From assembly GCA_963682025.1 (NCBI GenBank), contig OY821518.1, forward strand, positions 228,368,236 to 228,432,235: 64,000 nt of DNA. Direction: 5' to 3'. Shown in pieces: positions 45,125-55,164 of this stretch. Position numbers and translations under genes: made by a program. The notes under the pieces were generated by a model that worked only from the letters and a program-made list of their open reading frames with translations, was not told the origin of the DNA and did not search any database. Within the stretch, counting starts at the first letter, position 1. Each line of letters opens with the position of its first letter. Origin of the DNA: Cordilura impudica (lineage: Eukaryota > Arthropoda > Insecta > Diptera > Scathophagidae).

Positions 45125-45698
45125 AGCATTACTTTTCTCAAAAACATATAAACCAAAGTTGAAAAATTACCACATAATGGTATAGGGTATAAATAAAGAG
45201 GAATTCTAGAAATGCTTAACATGACATCATTTGTAAAAAAAATTATTTTGTAACAACTTGTCGAGAACAATGATCGGTTTAATATGTTAGATAGACCAAA
45301 CACTTATTCAATGATAAACTAACTATAGTACGAGTACTTAACTATGTACGAGTACTTGTAACAATCAAATACTTCACTTTAACTGTAGTTAAAATGCTCC
45401 TTGCAGAACATTGTTGCGTGGATATGTAACCCACAATAGCTATAAAATGTCAGAGCTCTGAAATAGTTAAATCCTTAATGCCCATCACAAGCGTTTGGCG
45501 TTCTAATTTTTGACCCGTTTAATAGTTGATTTTAATAGTTGTACACAGTAAGTTTACATGAAGTTTAGTTAAAGTTGCTTTTATTGATACAAATATTGAG
45601 TTCGTTTGTGTGAAATTTATTTTTCCGTGTAAAACTATTTTTATCATCTGTTCCAATATTACACATGTTATGCCAATACAGTATATGATGCTAATAGA

Positions 45699-45830
45699 AA
45701 AAAGTAATTGCCGGTGTCTAAAAAAGTTCGACTCTATTATAATTATAGGTGATTTTAATATACCTAACGTATCATTGGCATTATTCATCTAATTCCTTAT
45801 CGTTTATTCTGTCTAAAATTTTTCTCTTAT
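45699..45830 (+). pseudogene. LINE endonuclease fragment
   Basis: CRCLKKFDSIIIIGDFNIPN, then SSNSLSFILSKIFLLYDALL in a shifted frame. IIIGDFN is the conserved endonuclease motif of jockey/CR1-type LINEs. Only this piece is visible. Confidence 0.6.
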
Positions 45831-45989
45831 ATGATGCACTTCTGGAGATTACTTTTGTTCTCGGAATAAGGATAGGATGGAAATCCGAAAAATCTTAAAA
45901 CAAATAAAATCTAATAATATGGAAACTATTGAACCAAGAGTTTTGATTTTTTTGTAAATTTAATTGAAATTACAATAAAACACAAAAAA

Positions 45990-46148
45990 ACAACTTTTAT
46001 AGTTCTAGTCTCTTCTTTTCCGGAAACCCTTTTTTGGAACTGGTAGTCCATCTCCATTCAAAATCTTCCACATTTTGGGACACATTTTTTGTGCTCCTCA
46101 GCCGCCATTTCACAAGAGACCATTATCTCTGCACTGGCCTAAGCTTCG
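45990..46148 (-). pseudogene. Tc1-like transposase, C-terminal end (left of copia)
   Basis: The minus strand encodes KLRPVQR-WSLVKWRLRSTK, then NVSQNVEDFEWRWTTSSKK. It continues the fragment on the far side of the copia element (which ends EANPPSCPK at 55165). Insect Tc1-like transposases read NPPNCPELRPIE-YWA at this point. The third catalytic residue region is therefore split by copia. A stop replaces one residue after VQR. The 3' non-coding end runs to about 45930. Confidence 0.82.
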
Positions 46149-47078
46149 TATTAAAGAAAAAATAATGTTGTTTATTGTGAGAGTTCAAAATAAAAGTGAA
46201 GTAAATATTTTGTAGAACATTAAAATAAAAAACTTAATTATACCCTATACCACTATGTGGTTTGGGTATAATGACTTTGTGCTGCTGTTTGTAACAACCA
46301 AAAATATTTGACCTAGACCCATCTTTAATTATACCGATCGAATCAGAATCACTTTCTGAGTTGATTTAACAATGTCCGTCCGTCCGTCCGTCCGTCTGTG
46401 TGTCCATGTAAAGCTTGTAATCAAACTGCAGGTCGCAAATATGAATATATTTTGACAAAATTTGGTATATAAACTTTTATCGGCCATGGGATGAACGCTA
46501 TTGAAATTGGTGAGAATCGGTCCATGTTCAGACCTAGCCCCCATACAAATTACCCATATGAAATCGACATAAATTGCCATAAGATCCAAATTGTAATATA
46601 GATCTTACTCAAATTGGGTTTGTATGCGTTCATTACATCCACTAATCAGTAGTCCAAAAATGATCCCTTTGACCCCATATAGAGCTGCTTCCCGATCTTC
46701 ACTTAAATCTATTAAAAAACAAAAATATTGCACTGATTCTTCTCAAATTTTGTTTGTACATATTTTTGCAAAATACAAGAGACTTTACCAAACATGATCA
46801 GGATGGGTCCATTTTTGGACCTAGTCCCTATATAGATATAGCATCCGTTATGAACTTTTTCATATCTGCAGCCAAAAAAATTAATAAAAATCCCACTCAA
46901 ATTTGGTTTTTGCTTATTTTCAATGTCCAGTTAGTTGGTCCTAAGAGATAGGGTTTCTAAACGCATGGTATAGGGTATCGTATAGTCGGTCTAGACCGAC
47001 TATAATTTTCTTACTTGTTTTCTATGAACTATTGTTTCTTTTTGATATACTAGAAAACGATAAAGTTGATTTCCAACA
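46149..47078 (-). repeat. copia 3' LTR, interrupted by DINE copy E
   Basis: LTR parts 46149-46238 and 47018-47078 match the 5' LTR apart from a 22-bp deletion near the outer end. It begins TGTTGGAAATCAAC (minus strand). Confidence 0.92.
46239..47017 (+). mobile_element. DINE-like interspersed repeat, copy E (inside copia LTR)
   Basis: A full-length copy with CCGT tract at 46376-46396 and hairpin GTCGGTCTAGACCGAC. The 5' LTR at 55.1 kb gives the empty site: CTTAATTTTCTATG becomes CTTAAT-T...ACTTG-TTTTCTATG. At most two extra T bases are gained, so there is no long target duplication. Confidence 0.95.
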
Positions 47079-47088
47079 CACCTCCTCA
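47079..47088 (-). promoter_or_regulatory. copia polypurine tract
   Basis: TGAGGAGGTG on the minus strand lies directly before the 3' LTR start TGTTGG. It is the expected plus-strand primer site. Confidence 0.78.
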
Positions 47089-47117
47089 ATGTTGTCGTTT
47101 TCTGGTATCATGCCCAT

Positions 47118-48041
47118 TCATTCTATACAAAACTGATGCTTTACTTTAGGTAGTGGTTTGGTTAGTACATCGGCAATCATTTGGTCTTTTGGCAAATACT
47201 TAATTTCTATAGTACCATTTTCAACTACGTCACGGATAAAATGATAACGATAATGGATATGTTTGGTTCTGGAGTGGTGGCCTCCAAAATTTGCCATATG
47301 TTGGGCGCTTTGTGAATAACAGATAATAATAGTGGGACAGTCTGTGGGATATCCAAGTTCTTCCAACAAGCATCTTAAATAAAGAGCCTCTTTTGCAGAT
47401 ATAGTGCTATATATTCCGATTCGGCGCTTGATGTAGCAACAACATGTTGTTTACGTGATTGCCAGGATATGACTGCACCCGCAAAAACAAAACAAAATCC
47501 AGATTGAAATTTACTATCATTTGTATCCTGAGCCCAATTTGCATCTACGAAACCAGCTAAAGGCCTAGAAGTTTTTCTATATTTAAGTGTATAATTTTTT
47601 GTTTCCTTTAAATATCTAATAAGTAGTAAAGCTGCATTCCAATGTTGTTTTCTGGGGTCTTGACAAAACTGGGATAACTTGTTAATGCTGCAACAAATAT
47701 CCGGTCTACTAAATACTGTCAAGTGCAATAAAGAACCAATAATTTCTTGGTATTTAGCCTTATCTACTTTTTCTCCTTCTCCTGGAATTGTTGGTTCTTT
47801 TTCAAAATTAATTTTTGATTGCATCGGTACTTTCGCCGTCTTCGCATTTGTCAAACCATACTTTTCGATCAAATTTTCAATATAACCTGGTTGACTTATA
47901 GACAGAGCTCCAACTGTTTGTTTTATTTCTAATCCTATACAATGCTTTGGTTGATTCATATTACGAATTTCAAAATTCCTTGCTAACAGTTCAAATAATT
48001 CGTTTACGACTTTATTGTAAGCTATAATGATATCATCATCA
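47118..48041 (-). pseudogene. copia reverse transcriptase end and RNase H
   Basis: The minus strand starts at DDIIIAYNKVVNELFELL (the remains of YVDD), then NQPKHCIGLEIKQTVGALSI and the connection domain. The RNase H part follows: DANWAQDTNDSKFQSGFCFV, SRKQHVVATSSAESEYIALY, and after a frameshift at about 47375 ELGYPTDCPTIIICYSQSAQ, HYRYHFIRDVVENGTIEIKY and MIADVLTKPLPK. The usual CDN-QSA catalytic Asp has become CYSQSA, and the frame is broken, so it is inactive. Its upstream part lies beyond transposon C at 51.06 kb. Confidence 0.9.
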
Positions 48042-48290
48042 TTTTTGGCTATAACTCGTCGACTAATTGATATTTTTCAATCTGTAAGAGCCAAATTATT
48101 GCTAGAGACCTGTGCAACAATTGAAATTTTTAAAAAATTGATTTAGAAAATTTTTGTGGTGCTTATGAAGCAAAATGTTGGAAAAATTATTTTTTTTTCA
48201 TGCTTTTTGAAAATATTTTCCACAAAACTAAGTCTTTTTTGCTTTCTGTTTCTTCAATAAATTTCACTTGAAAAGAAAATGGTCTTAGTG
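48042..48290 (+). repeat. Left terminal inverted repeat of transposon C
   Basis: Near-identical in reverse to 50625-50878. It includes GAGACCTGTGCAACAAT and AATTTTTGTGGTGCTTATGA. Confidence 0.88.
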
Positions 48291-48633
48291 GATAATTTGC
48301 GTTAAAAATCCCAAAACCATTAAATAAATAGCGATTTATGTAGAAGTAATTAAAAAGGGAAGTTCCAAGAATTAGGAATTAGTAAAACAACTTTTTTGTT
48401 TTCAACCACCGCACGGGTAGCGATTTTTTTTATTTCGTACAAGCGAACTAATTTCAAAAATGAAGATTCAGTTAAGACTCGAAACTCATCCGAAGCTGAT
48501 GTCTTTTAATTTTCACTCGGTCGTGATAAAATTCGCTATTAATTTTTTTGGAACTTATTTCATTTTGTGAGTGATGCATCGGTTTCATAAAAATAACAAA
48601 AAAAAAACATTGTATAATATATATTGTATTAAA

Positions 48634-50453
48634 AATGTCGGAACCAAAATGTAAAATAGACCATTTTTGTGATGTTTGTGAACGTTTCATAGCAAGCGAT
48701 GAAAAATGTGGCAATGCGAGTGATTTTTTTTTTTTTGGAAGCCTATAAACAATATTTCCCGCAAGAGTTTATCACTGACGTAAACTATGCCCCAATGATG
48801 TAGTTAGACAACAGCCCGCATCAAGAAGAAAATTGCTATCGATGTATCAACTACCATAAAACTTTGAATAGAAGGAAAGCAAAGAATAAAACTTATGTAG
48901 CAGTGCCAAGTGTCCAATTACCATTACCGCACTCAGAATTCGTTCCAGTACCAACATACCAAAGTATTGATCTTCAAACAGATATCAGTACTACAACCGC
49001 CGCTGCTACATCCATGGATTTCTTCTCAGAATACGACCCTGGTGAAGGTACATCCTATGAAACATCAAAGGACCCAATTCTAGTCACACAAAACCAATTG
49101 GATGGAATTGTTGGAAATTTGTGTTTGACTCAGAAAAAATCAGAACTACTGGCTTCATTTTTGAAGGAAATAATTTGCTGGCGGAAGGTACCAAAGTAAC
49201 AGCATATCGAAAACGCCAAAAAGAGTTAGAAAAGTTCTTCAATGTAAATGATGCAAAAAATTTCGCTTATTGCAACGATATTGAAAAGTTAATGGAGACG
49301 ATAGGGTTAACCTATAAAAAAGACGATTGGCGTTTATTCATCGATAGTTCACTAATCAGCTTAAAAGTTGTGCTTTTGCACAAAACAATTAGAATGCCTT
49401 CTGTTCCGATTGCGTATAGAACTGACACTAGTGAAAATTTCGATAATTTGAAACACATTCTGGAAGTAGTCAAATATAACGAACACCAGTGGCGCAATTG
49501 CTGCGACCTCAAAATAGTTTCATTGATTACAAGCTTAACAGCATCTGGCCGTCCAAAATATCGGTGTTTTTTGTGCGATTGGGATTCTCCATACGGAGAA
49601 GGTATTAAAGGAAGAAACCAGTACAAACAGCATAACTGGAATAGTCGCATTGGACGGAAATGGCCTAAAGACAATAGGCTACATGAAAGTCTTGTTCCTG
49701 AAATGAAAATTTTGTTGCCGTTGCTCCACATTAAACTTGGCATTGCTAAACATTTTTGAAAAGTATCGCAAAAAGACCAGCAGTATTCAACCGCTTAAAA
49801 GACATTTTCCCAAGACTAAGTAACGCCAAAATTCAGGAAGGGGTTGTTAATGGTCCCGGCATACGGAAACTAATGAGTAGTCAAGATTTTGACCAAGTTC
49901 TGACAGACCGAGAATTAAATGCATGGCTCGCATTGAAAGCAGTCATTAAAGGACTTTTGGGTAAAGAACGCAACAGGCAATCTGTTGCAAACATGTTGGC
50001 AGCTTTCGATGAAATTGGGGTTAATATGTCGTACAAAATTCATCTCTTGCATCAGCATCTTGAACAACTCGCTCAACAGTTGCCAACTGAATCTGATGAG
50101 CAAGGCGAACGTTATCACCAAACTGCGCTTCCATTTGAAATAATAATATATTTGTCAGAGTGCACAATTTAAACATGTTAACGATTGAAAACTATTTTCG
50201 TTTCAGGTACAGAGGAAAGAAATCTCCAGATGCAATACTCACTGAAATTTGTTGGTGGTATAAAAACACCTTTGAAGAAGAGGAAGACGAGGAAAAAGAG
50301 GAAGAAGGGGAAGACAAAGATGAAATTCCAGAATATCTGTTGGACGAAATTATCGACCTCTCCGATGATGATGACGATGACCAAGATATTAGAGAGAGCA
50401 GTGATGTTGATCCACAGCCGCCTGCTAAACGGCAACTGGCCAAATCATTAATT
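48634..50453 (+). pseudogene. Transposase-like gene of transposon C, unnamed arthropod family, frameshifted
   Basis: It starts MSEPKCKIDHFCDVCERFIA. A frame shift in a poly-T run (48724-48736) and a TAG at about 48800 follow. The next parts are NCYRCINYHKTLNRRKAKNK, VPSVQLPLPHSEFVPVPTY, LDGIVGNLCLTQKKSELLAS, KKDDWRLFIDSSLISLKVVL and WRNCCDLKIVSLITSL. Then come RPKYRCFLCDWDSPYGEGIK, LLHIKLGIAKHF, KIQEGVVNGPGIRKLMSS, ESDEQGERYHQ and an acidic tail. I recognise the pattern (DEWRLFIDSS, CFLCLWDSRA, PPLHIKLGL, GPQIR-L, SDEQGERFHQD, ERYQG) from multicopy uncharacterised arthropod proteins. Candidate catalytic residues are the Asp of FIDSS, the Asp of CCDLK and the acidic pair in DEQGER. The match of gene and inverted repeats argues that it is the transposase. 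Confidence 0.78.
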
Positions 50454-50624
50454 TAATTTATTTAATTTTTTTACTTAAAACTTTTCATAACTAACATTTC
50501 AAAAATATATTTTTTTTTTCATATTTTTATAATTTCTTTTTCAATGTTTCTTTAAAACCAAATATGAGAAGTAAATTAATATTAAGCAGGAAAACGCAAG
50601 TTTTGTATTATGATTGGTTTCCTT

Positions 50625-50878
50625 TGAAATGAAATTTATTGAGGAACCTGAGAAGCATATTATAGATCAAACAGAAAGCAAAAAAGACTTAGTTTTGTGG
50701 AAAATATTTTCAAAAAGAATGAAAAAAATAATTTTTCAAACATTTTGCTTCATAAGCACCACAAAAATTTTCTAAATCAATTTGTAAAAAAAAATTTTAT
50801 TGTTGCACAGGTCTCTAGTAATAATTTGGCTTTTACAGATTGAAAAATATCAATTAGTCGACGAGTTATAGCAAAAAA
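50625..50878 (-). repeat. Right terminal inverted repeat of transposon C
   Basis: Reverse complement of 48042-48290. Confidence 0.88.
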
Positions 50879-51055
50879 ACATATAAACAATATGCTGAAA
50901 ATCGGCATTTGACTGCAAAGTTCGACTGTCGATTAAAAAAAAATTCGAACTAACATAAACAAACGCCGCGATACGGGTCTTCTAATTTAGCATCTATTTT
51001 CACCCCTCACTCTCAGAATCGACCTAACTTTTGCTAACCTGAATTTGTTCCACAG
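50879..51055. other. Unexplained sequence between transposon C and copia
   Basis: It is neither copia coding nor part of the inverted repeat. The copia end at 51056 reads (minus strand) CACTGTGGAACAAATTCAGG going into this block. It may be the rest of a larger element whose other end is lost. Confidence 0.5.
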
Positions 51056-51400
51056 TGTAATGGTACATGGATTTGTTTTCATATGATAAACGCATTGATC
51101 ATACTTAGACGGTTTTAGATTAAACTTCCTCAAAACTGCATCTATTTTCCTATTCCATTGGCGACCAGCTTGTTTTCAACAGCAAGTGCATATACTAATC
51201 GCAACATGAGCAAACGTATCGAAGTAATCAATACCATACTTTTGGTTATAGCCTTTCGCTACTAAACGTGCCTTTCGTTTTTCTACATTTCCATCTGGTT
51301 TATATTTTGTTCTAAATATCCATTTACAACATATTGGAGTTCTACCTTCAGGTAAGTCTACCAACTCCCACGTATTATTATCAATTAAGGATTTATATTC
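51056..51400 (-). pseudogene. copia reverse transcriptase, first part
   Basis: The minus strand encodes [57 protein letters not shown], and after breaks [13 protein letters not shown] and NLKPSKYDQCVYHMKTNPCT. This is the fingers region with K-RLVA-G and F-PV motifs, but the central palm stretch between them is deleted. It resumes at DDIIIAY at 48041. Confidence 0.88.
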
Positions 51401-52280
51401 TCTTTTGAGTAGAGCATATCCTCAAAAGTTTTAGGATCCTCTGAATTACAACCGAACATAATTGAATTAGCTTCTACTTTATTTTTAAACAACGACCACG
51501 ACCTTAAACGTTCTTTAATGGATGGTTCAGGAACCAAATTAGTTGAACTAATTCTTTCAGTTTGTTTTTCTTCGTCGTCTGTTAAAAACTGGTCTTGATC
51601 TGAACTAACTTGTCTTGATTGGTTTTTATGACTAGGTTCGACTTGATTAAAATGATTCTGATCTAATTCTAAGGAGGTTGATTGGTTTTGACTATTAAAT
51701 TCTTCTGATTGTAACTGGTTTTGATTTGACTCTTTCAGCATAGTAAGATTTTGGTTATGTTCATTGCTACCCCAACTAAATTTATATAATCCATCATTTT
51801 GATCTTCTATATATTTCGAGTCGTTGTTAATTGAATTTTTGACTTTCTCTTTGCTTTTATAAAATTCTACATCCTCATTTTTGATTTCATTGATATCAAT
51901 TTCAAAATCATCTTCAATGAAGCTTACATCACGAATTTTAATAATTTTTGTGGTACCCCTTTTCCATAAACGGTAAGCTTTAGCATGTGCTGAGTAACCG
52001 ACAAGTATGAATTCTGAGCTTCTTGGTTGCCATTTTGATTTGCCTGGTTTTTTATCTAGAACATAAGCTTTTATTCCTCAGGTGTTTAGTTGGACATCTG
52101 TTTCTAATGTAGGATGCTGACATAACTAACTCAGCCCACAAGTATTCTGGTAATCTGGCCTCTATCATCATTGTCCTAGCCATCTCTACAAGGGTTCGAT
52201 TCATACGTTCTGCTACACCATTTTGCTCAGGAGCATATTCTACACTTAATTGATGTTTTATAACAAAGTCTTTTAAAAAA
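51385..52280 (-). pseudogene. copia integrase C-terminus and hinge
   Basis: From 52280 the minus strand reads VIKHQLSVEYAPEQNGVAER, then MNRTLVEMARTMMIEARLPE and YLWAELVMSASYIRN (the Glu-bearing end of the integrase core, APEQNGVAER). After frame changes come YSAHAKAYRLWKRGTTKIIK and an Asn/Gln/Ser-rich hinge (51385-51741) that ends [15 protein letters not shown]. It is broken by frameshifts near 52250, 52090 and 51750. Confidence 0.82.
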
Positions 52281-52785
52281 TTTTCGATTCAATACATGTC
52301 AACTCTGCCGCATTATCTGATCGTATAGATTTGATCTTTCTTCGAGTTTCCAACTCAACTTCTTTCTTAAATTTCTTAAAGTTTTCTAAAAATTCACTTT
52401 TTCTTCTCAAAAAATAGACATAAACTTTTCTGGTATAATCATCAATAAAGGTCACAAAATAAAGTTTCTTTCCCATTGATTCTACTCTCATTGGACCACA
52501 TATGTCTGTATGTACTAGTTGTAATATGTCAGTAGAAGATTTTTCGTTTTTCTTAGGAAATTCTTGTCTTATTTGCTTACCGCGAATGCAACTTATGCAC
52601 TGAATATTCTGGCATTTAAAATTTGGCAAACCCGAAACCATGTTCTCTGACTTTAATCTTTCTAAATCTCGAGTGTTTAAATGTCCATATCGCTTGTGCC
52701 ACAGCGCAAATTCCTTTTGAGTCTTTTCAGAAACATACATATGTAGCATTATTATTTTTAAAAGATTCAACATAGTAAATCCCAT
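52273..52785 (-). pseudogene. copia pre-integrase and integrase core
   Basis: The zinc-binding HHCC part is LWHKRYGHLNTRDLERLKSE with CQNIQCISCIRGKQ. The core follows: LQLVHTDICGPMRVESMGKK (first Asp), YFVTFIDDYTRKVYVYFLRR, then IKSIRSDNAAELTCIESKIF (second Asp, usually RSDNG-EF). The catalytic Glu lies in the next segment. Gly-to-Ala in SDNA and the frameshift at 52275 indicate decay. Confidence 0.92.
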
Positions 52786-53354
52786 CTTTATCGGAATGTA
52801 TCAAAACATGCCCATTTTTGTATATTATTGCCCTTTGAGAATATATTTCGATCTTGCACCCATTATCTGTGGCCTTTCCTATCGAATAAAGATTGCATTT
52901 TAAGTCGGGGATATATAGGGTCTTAAGAAGATTAACAGTACTAATATGACTATTATATCCTATATTTTTTTGAGCTGTACCAATCCCCATGATTTCCAAA
53001 TGTTTATCGTCAGCTAATTGCACTGTACCTCTAAAAGTTTCATCGATTTCTAAGAACTGTGACTTTAAGTAAGTCATATGGGAAGATGATCCACTATCAA
53101 GTATCCAAATACAACTGGCTTGTTTGGAGGTATTTGAACTATTAGTTACTCTAGTTGATACTACATATCCAGTATGATATGATTTATTATCTGGAGCGAC
53201 ATATACTTCATATGCTTTATTTAATTTTATTTTACAGTATTTGGAGAGGCCACATCTCTTTCCACAATTATAACAGTTAAGAGGAGAAATTTTCATACCT
53301 TCATCATCCATGTCATTGTTAAGATTATCTCGCATCTTCTTGTTACCTTTTTTA
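52727..53354 (-). pseudogene. copia nucleocapsid zinc knuckle and protease
   Basis: The minus strand starts at the mariner boundary (53354): KKMRDNLNNDMDDEGMKISP, then the knuckle CYNCGKRCGLSKYC, whose expected His is lost (GH reads CG). The aspartic protease follows: CIWILDSGSSSHMTYLKSQF (catalytic DSG), TVQLADDKHLEIMGIGTAQK and LKTLYIPDLKCNLYSIGKAT. An overlap of frames at 52727-52785 with the integrase part indicates a frameshift. The upstream gag lies beyond the mariner. Confidence 0.9.
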
Positions 53355-53356
53355 TA

Positions 53357-54291
53357 AAGGGTGATTTTTAAGCTATTACCTTTTTGGCAACACTGGTTTA
53401 AACAGCTGACGCACGTTTCGTGTTTTGTTTCATTGTCAAACATCTTCAGTTTGCTATATAATTTAACCATGAATCGTCTTACAAACGAACAACGCTTGCA
53501 AGTTATTGAATTTTATTATCAAACTGTTAAGAATGTTCATCGCGCGCTTCTTCCAAAAAAAATTGTGTTCAGCGACGAAGCTCATTTTTGGCTCAAAGGG
53601 TACGTAAATAAGCAGAATTGTCGATTTTGGAGTGAATATCAGCCAGAAGCATTGAAAGAGCTACCAATGCATCCACAAAAAGTCACAGTTTGGTACGGTT
53701 TGTGGGCTGGTGGCATCATTGGACCGTACTTCTTCAAAGATGATGCGAATCGTAACGTAACTGTGAATGGTGAGCGCTACCGAGAGATGATATCCAACTT
53801 TTTTTTGCCCAAAATACAAGAGCTTGACTTGCATGACATGTGGATTCAACAAGACGGTGCCACATGCCACACAGCACGAGAACAATGGACTTATTGAGAG
53901 GCGAGTTCGGTGAACATTTTATTTCACGTTCGGGACCGGTCAATTGGCCGCCTAGATCGTGCGATTTAACGCCTTTAGGCTATTTTTTGCAGGGCTATGT
54001 TAAAGCTCATGTCTATACAGACAATCCCGCTTCAATTGACGCATTGGAAGACAACATGAAGCATTTATTCGTGAGATACCGGCCGAAATGTTGGAAAGAG
54101 TATGCCAAAATTGGACTAAGCGGATGGACCATTTGAGGCGCAGTCACGGTCAACATTTGCATGAAATAATCTTCAAACTTTAAATTATATGGACCGTACT
54201 ATCGATTCAAATAAAGATTTCATGCATTTTTCTGAATTTTATGTGTTTTTTTTTTGGAAAACTTTCCTATAGCTCTTAAAAAATCACCCTT
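53357..54291 (+). mobile_element. Tc1/mariner element inserted in copia gag
   Basis: A 935-bp element with ends AAGGGTGATTTTTAAGCTAT and (inverted) AAGGGTGATTTTTTAAGAGC. It is flanked by TA at 53355-53356 and 54292-54293. It carries one internally deleted transposase gene. TA duplication and short inverted ends define the superfamily. Related remnants lie at 12.5 and 14-16.7 kb. Confidence 0.96.
53470..54136 (+). pseudogene. Mariner-like transposase, internally deleted and frameshifted
   Basis: It starts MNRLTNEQRLQVIEFYYQ (first helix-turn-helix). After about 25 residues it jumps to KKIVFSDEAHFWLKGYVNKQ, which carries the first catalytic Asp, so roughly 130 residues of the DNA-binding region are missing. 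WIQQDGATCHTAR holds the second Asp. A frameshift at about 53880 then leads to GEHFISRSGPVNWPPRSCDL, which holds the third, and TPLGYFLQGYVKAHVYTDNP, ending in a stop at 54136. An intact family member would have about 340 residues. This copy depends on an enzyme supplied elsewhere, if it moves at all. Confidence 0.92.
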
Positions 54292-54298
54292 TATTTGT

Positions 54299-54919
54299 AT
54301 ACCTTTAGAGCGTTGTCTTGTGCAAACATTTCATCTTGATTGGGATTTCCACCAATTTCTAGGAGTCTCGAACGTAAAATATTGACAGTTGGAAACTCAT
54401 GGGCAGTGTCGAATGCTGCCTTTACAGCTTTATATTCGATTGACAAACCATCCAATAATATTACCGTCAACAAGTCTTCATTTATATCAGCACCATTTCT
54501 CGAAGTTCGGACACTGCAATATCTAATTCTACCAAATACTGCGAAATATTTTGGTTTCCAACCATTTTCAAATTTAATATTTTGCGCAACAATTCTGCTT
54601 TCTTCCTTGTAGTCTTCCTGTCATATGTATCCTCAAGATACATCCAGATCTCGTGAGATGTTTTAAAATTTTTAACCATTCGTATAATATTTGATTCCAA
54701 GGAAATAATTATCTCAGCACGGGAAATAATTATCTCAGCATACATTTTCTTTTCTGTCGTTGTAGCATCTTTTCCGATTGTAGCTACATCCGGTCTTATT
54801 TCTTCTCCAATTACCATACGCAACAAACGATTTTTATGCAAAATCGCTTTCATTTGGGTAATCCATGTAGAAAAATTATTTCCATTTAGCAAAGGTATTC
54901 TTCCTGATACCGTCGCCAT
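54299..54919 (-). pseudogene. copia gag, N-terminal part
   Basis: The minus-strand ATG at 54919 begins MATVSGRIPLLNGNNFSTWI, TQMKAILHKNRLLRMVIGEE. The copia gag core follows: YAEIIISRAEIIISLESNII, EIWMYLEDTYDRKTTRKKAE, LLRKILNLKMVGNQNISQYL. A stop at 54482 is followed in another frame by LLTVILLDGLSIEYKAVKAA and LRSRLLEIGGNPNQDEMFAQ. An 18-bp tandem duplication produces the repeated AEIIIS. The gene is cut by the mariner at 54291. In an active element the product would form the particle shell. Confidence 0.92.
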
Positions 54920-54974
54920 TTTTCTTCTTCATTAACTTCTCTACACAATTATTTAATAACTCACGCGAGGTTTA

Positions 54975-54991
54975 GGTCTGGGCCCATAACC
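54975..54991 (-). promoter_or_regulatory. copia primer binding site
   Basis: GGTTATGGGCCCAGACC on the minus strand lies directly after the LTR end CAATA. It is the copia-type site complementary to an internal half of initiator tRNA-Met, not its 3' end. Confidence 0.9.
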
Positions 54992-55164
54992 TATTGAAAT
55001 ATATAAGCGCAGAGTTTAAAGAAAAAATACTGTTGTTTATTGTGAAAGTTCAAAATAAAAGTGAAGTAAATATTTTGCAGAACATTAAAATAAAAAAACT
55101 TAATTTTCTATGAACTATTGTTTCTTTTTGTTATACTAGAAAACGATAAAGTTGATTTCCAACA
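54992..55164 (-). repeat. copia 5' LTR, intact
   Basis: 173 bp from TGTTGGAAATCAAC to TTTCAATA on the minus strand. It provides the empty-site reference for DINE copy E. Confidence 0.94.

Larger units (their letters stand above)
48042..50878 (+). mobile_element. DNA transposon C with ~250-bp terminal inverted repeats
   Basis: Inserted in the copia RT. The inverted repeats (48042-48290 and 50625-50878) share GCTATAACTCGTCGACTAAT at the outside and GCTTTCTGTTT further in. It carries one long, frameshifted gene of an uncharacterised transposase-like family. The left boundary touches copia coding (DDIII) directly. On the right about 175 bp of unexplained sequence lies between the repeat and the resumption of copia at 51056. 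Confidence 0.82.
46149..55164 (-). mobile_element. copia-type LTR retrotransposon with nested insertions
   Basis: A Ty1/copia element on the minus strand with 173-bp LTRs (one interrupted), a copia-type primer binding site, a polypurine tract and gag-protease-integrase-RT-RNase H order. It is flanked by the 5-bp duplication CTTCG (46144-46148 and 55165-55169), which splits a Tc1-like transposase gene. Three later insertions lie inside: DINE copy E in the 3' LTR, DNA transposon C in the RT region, and a mariner in gag. I count four substitutions, a 1-bp and a 22-bp gap between the LTRs over about 150 aligned bases, so it is fairly young. Coding parts are all frameshifted. Confidence 0.95.

Noticed and set aside
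46329..46589. Recurring 60-90 codon frames such as MDLMAIYVDF...GARSEHGPIL (also at 25.7, 40.4, 58.7 and 60.1 kb)
   Set aside because: They lie in the DINE-like repeat, vary in length with the CCGT tract and have no matching start or conserved protein features. They recur only because the repeat recurs.
50178..50451. Ser-rich and Lys-rich frames over the acidic end of the transposon C gene
   Set aside because: Shadows of the Glu/Asp-rich coding sequence on other frames and strand.
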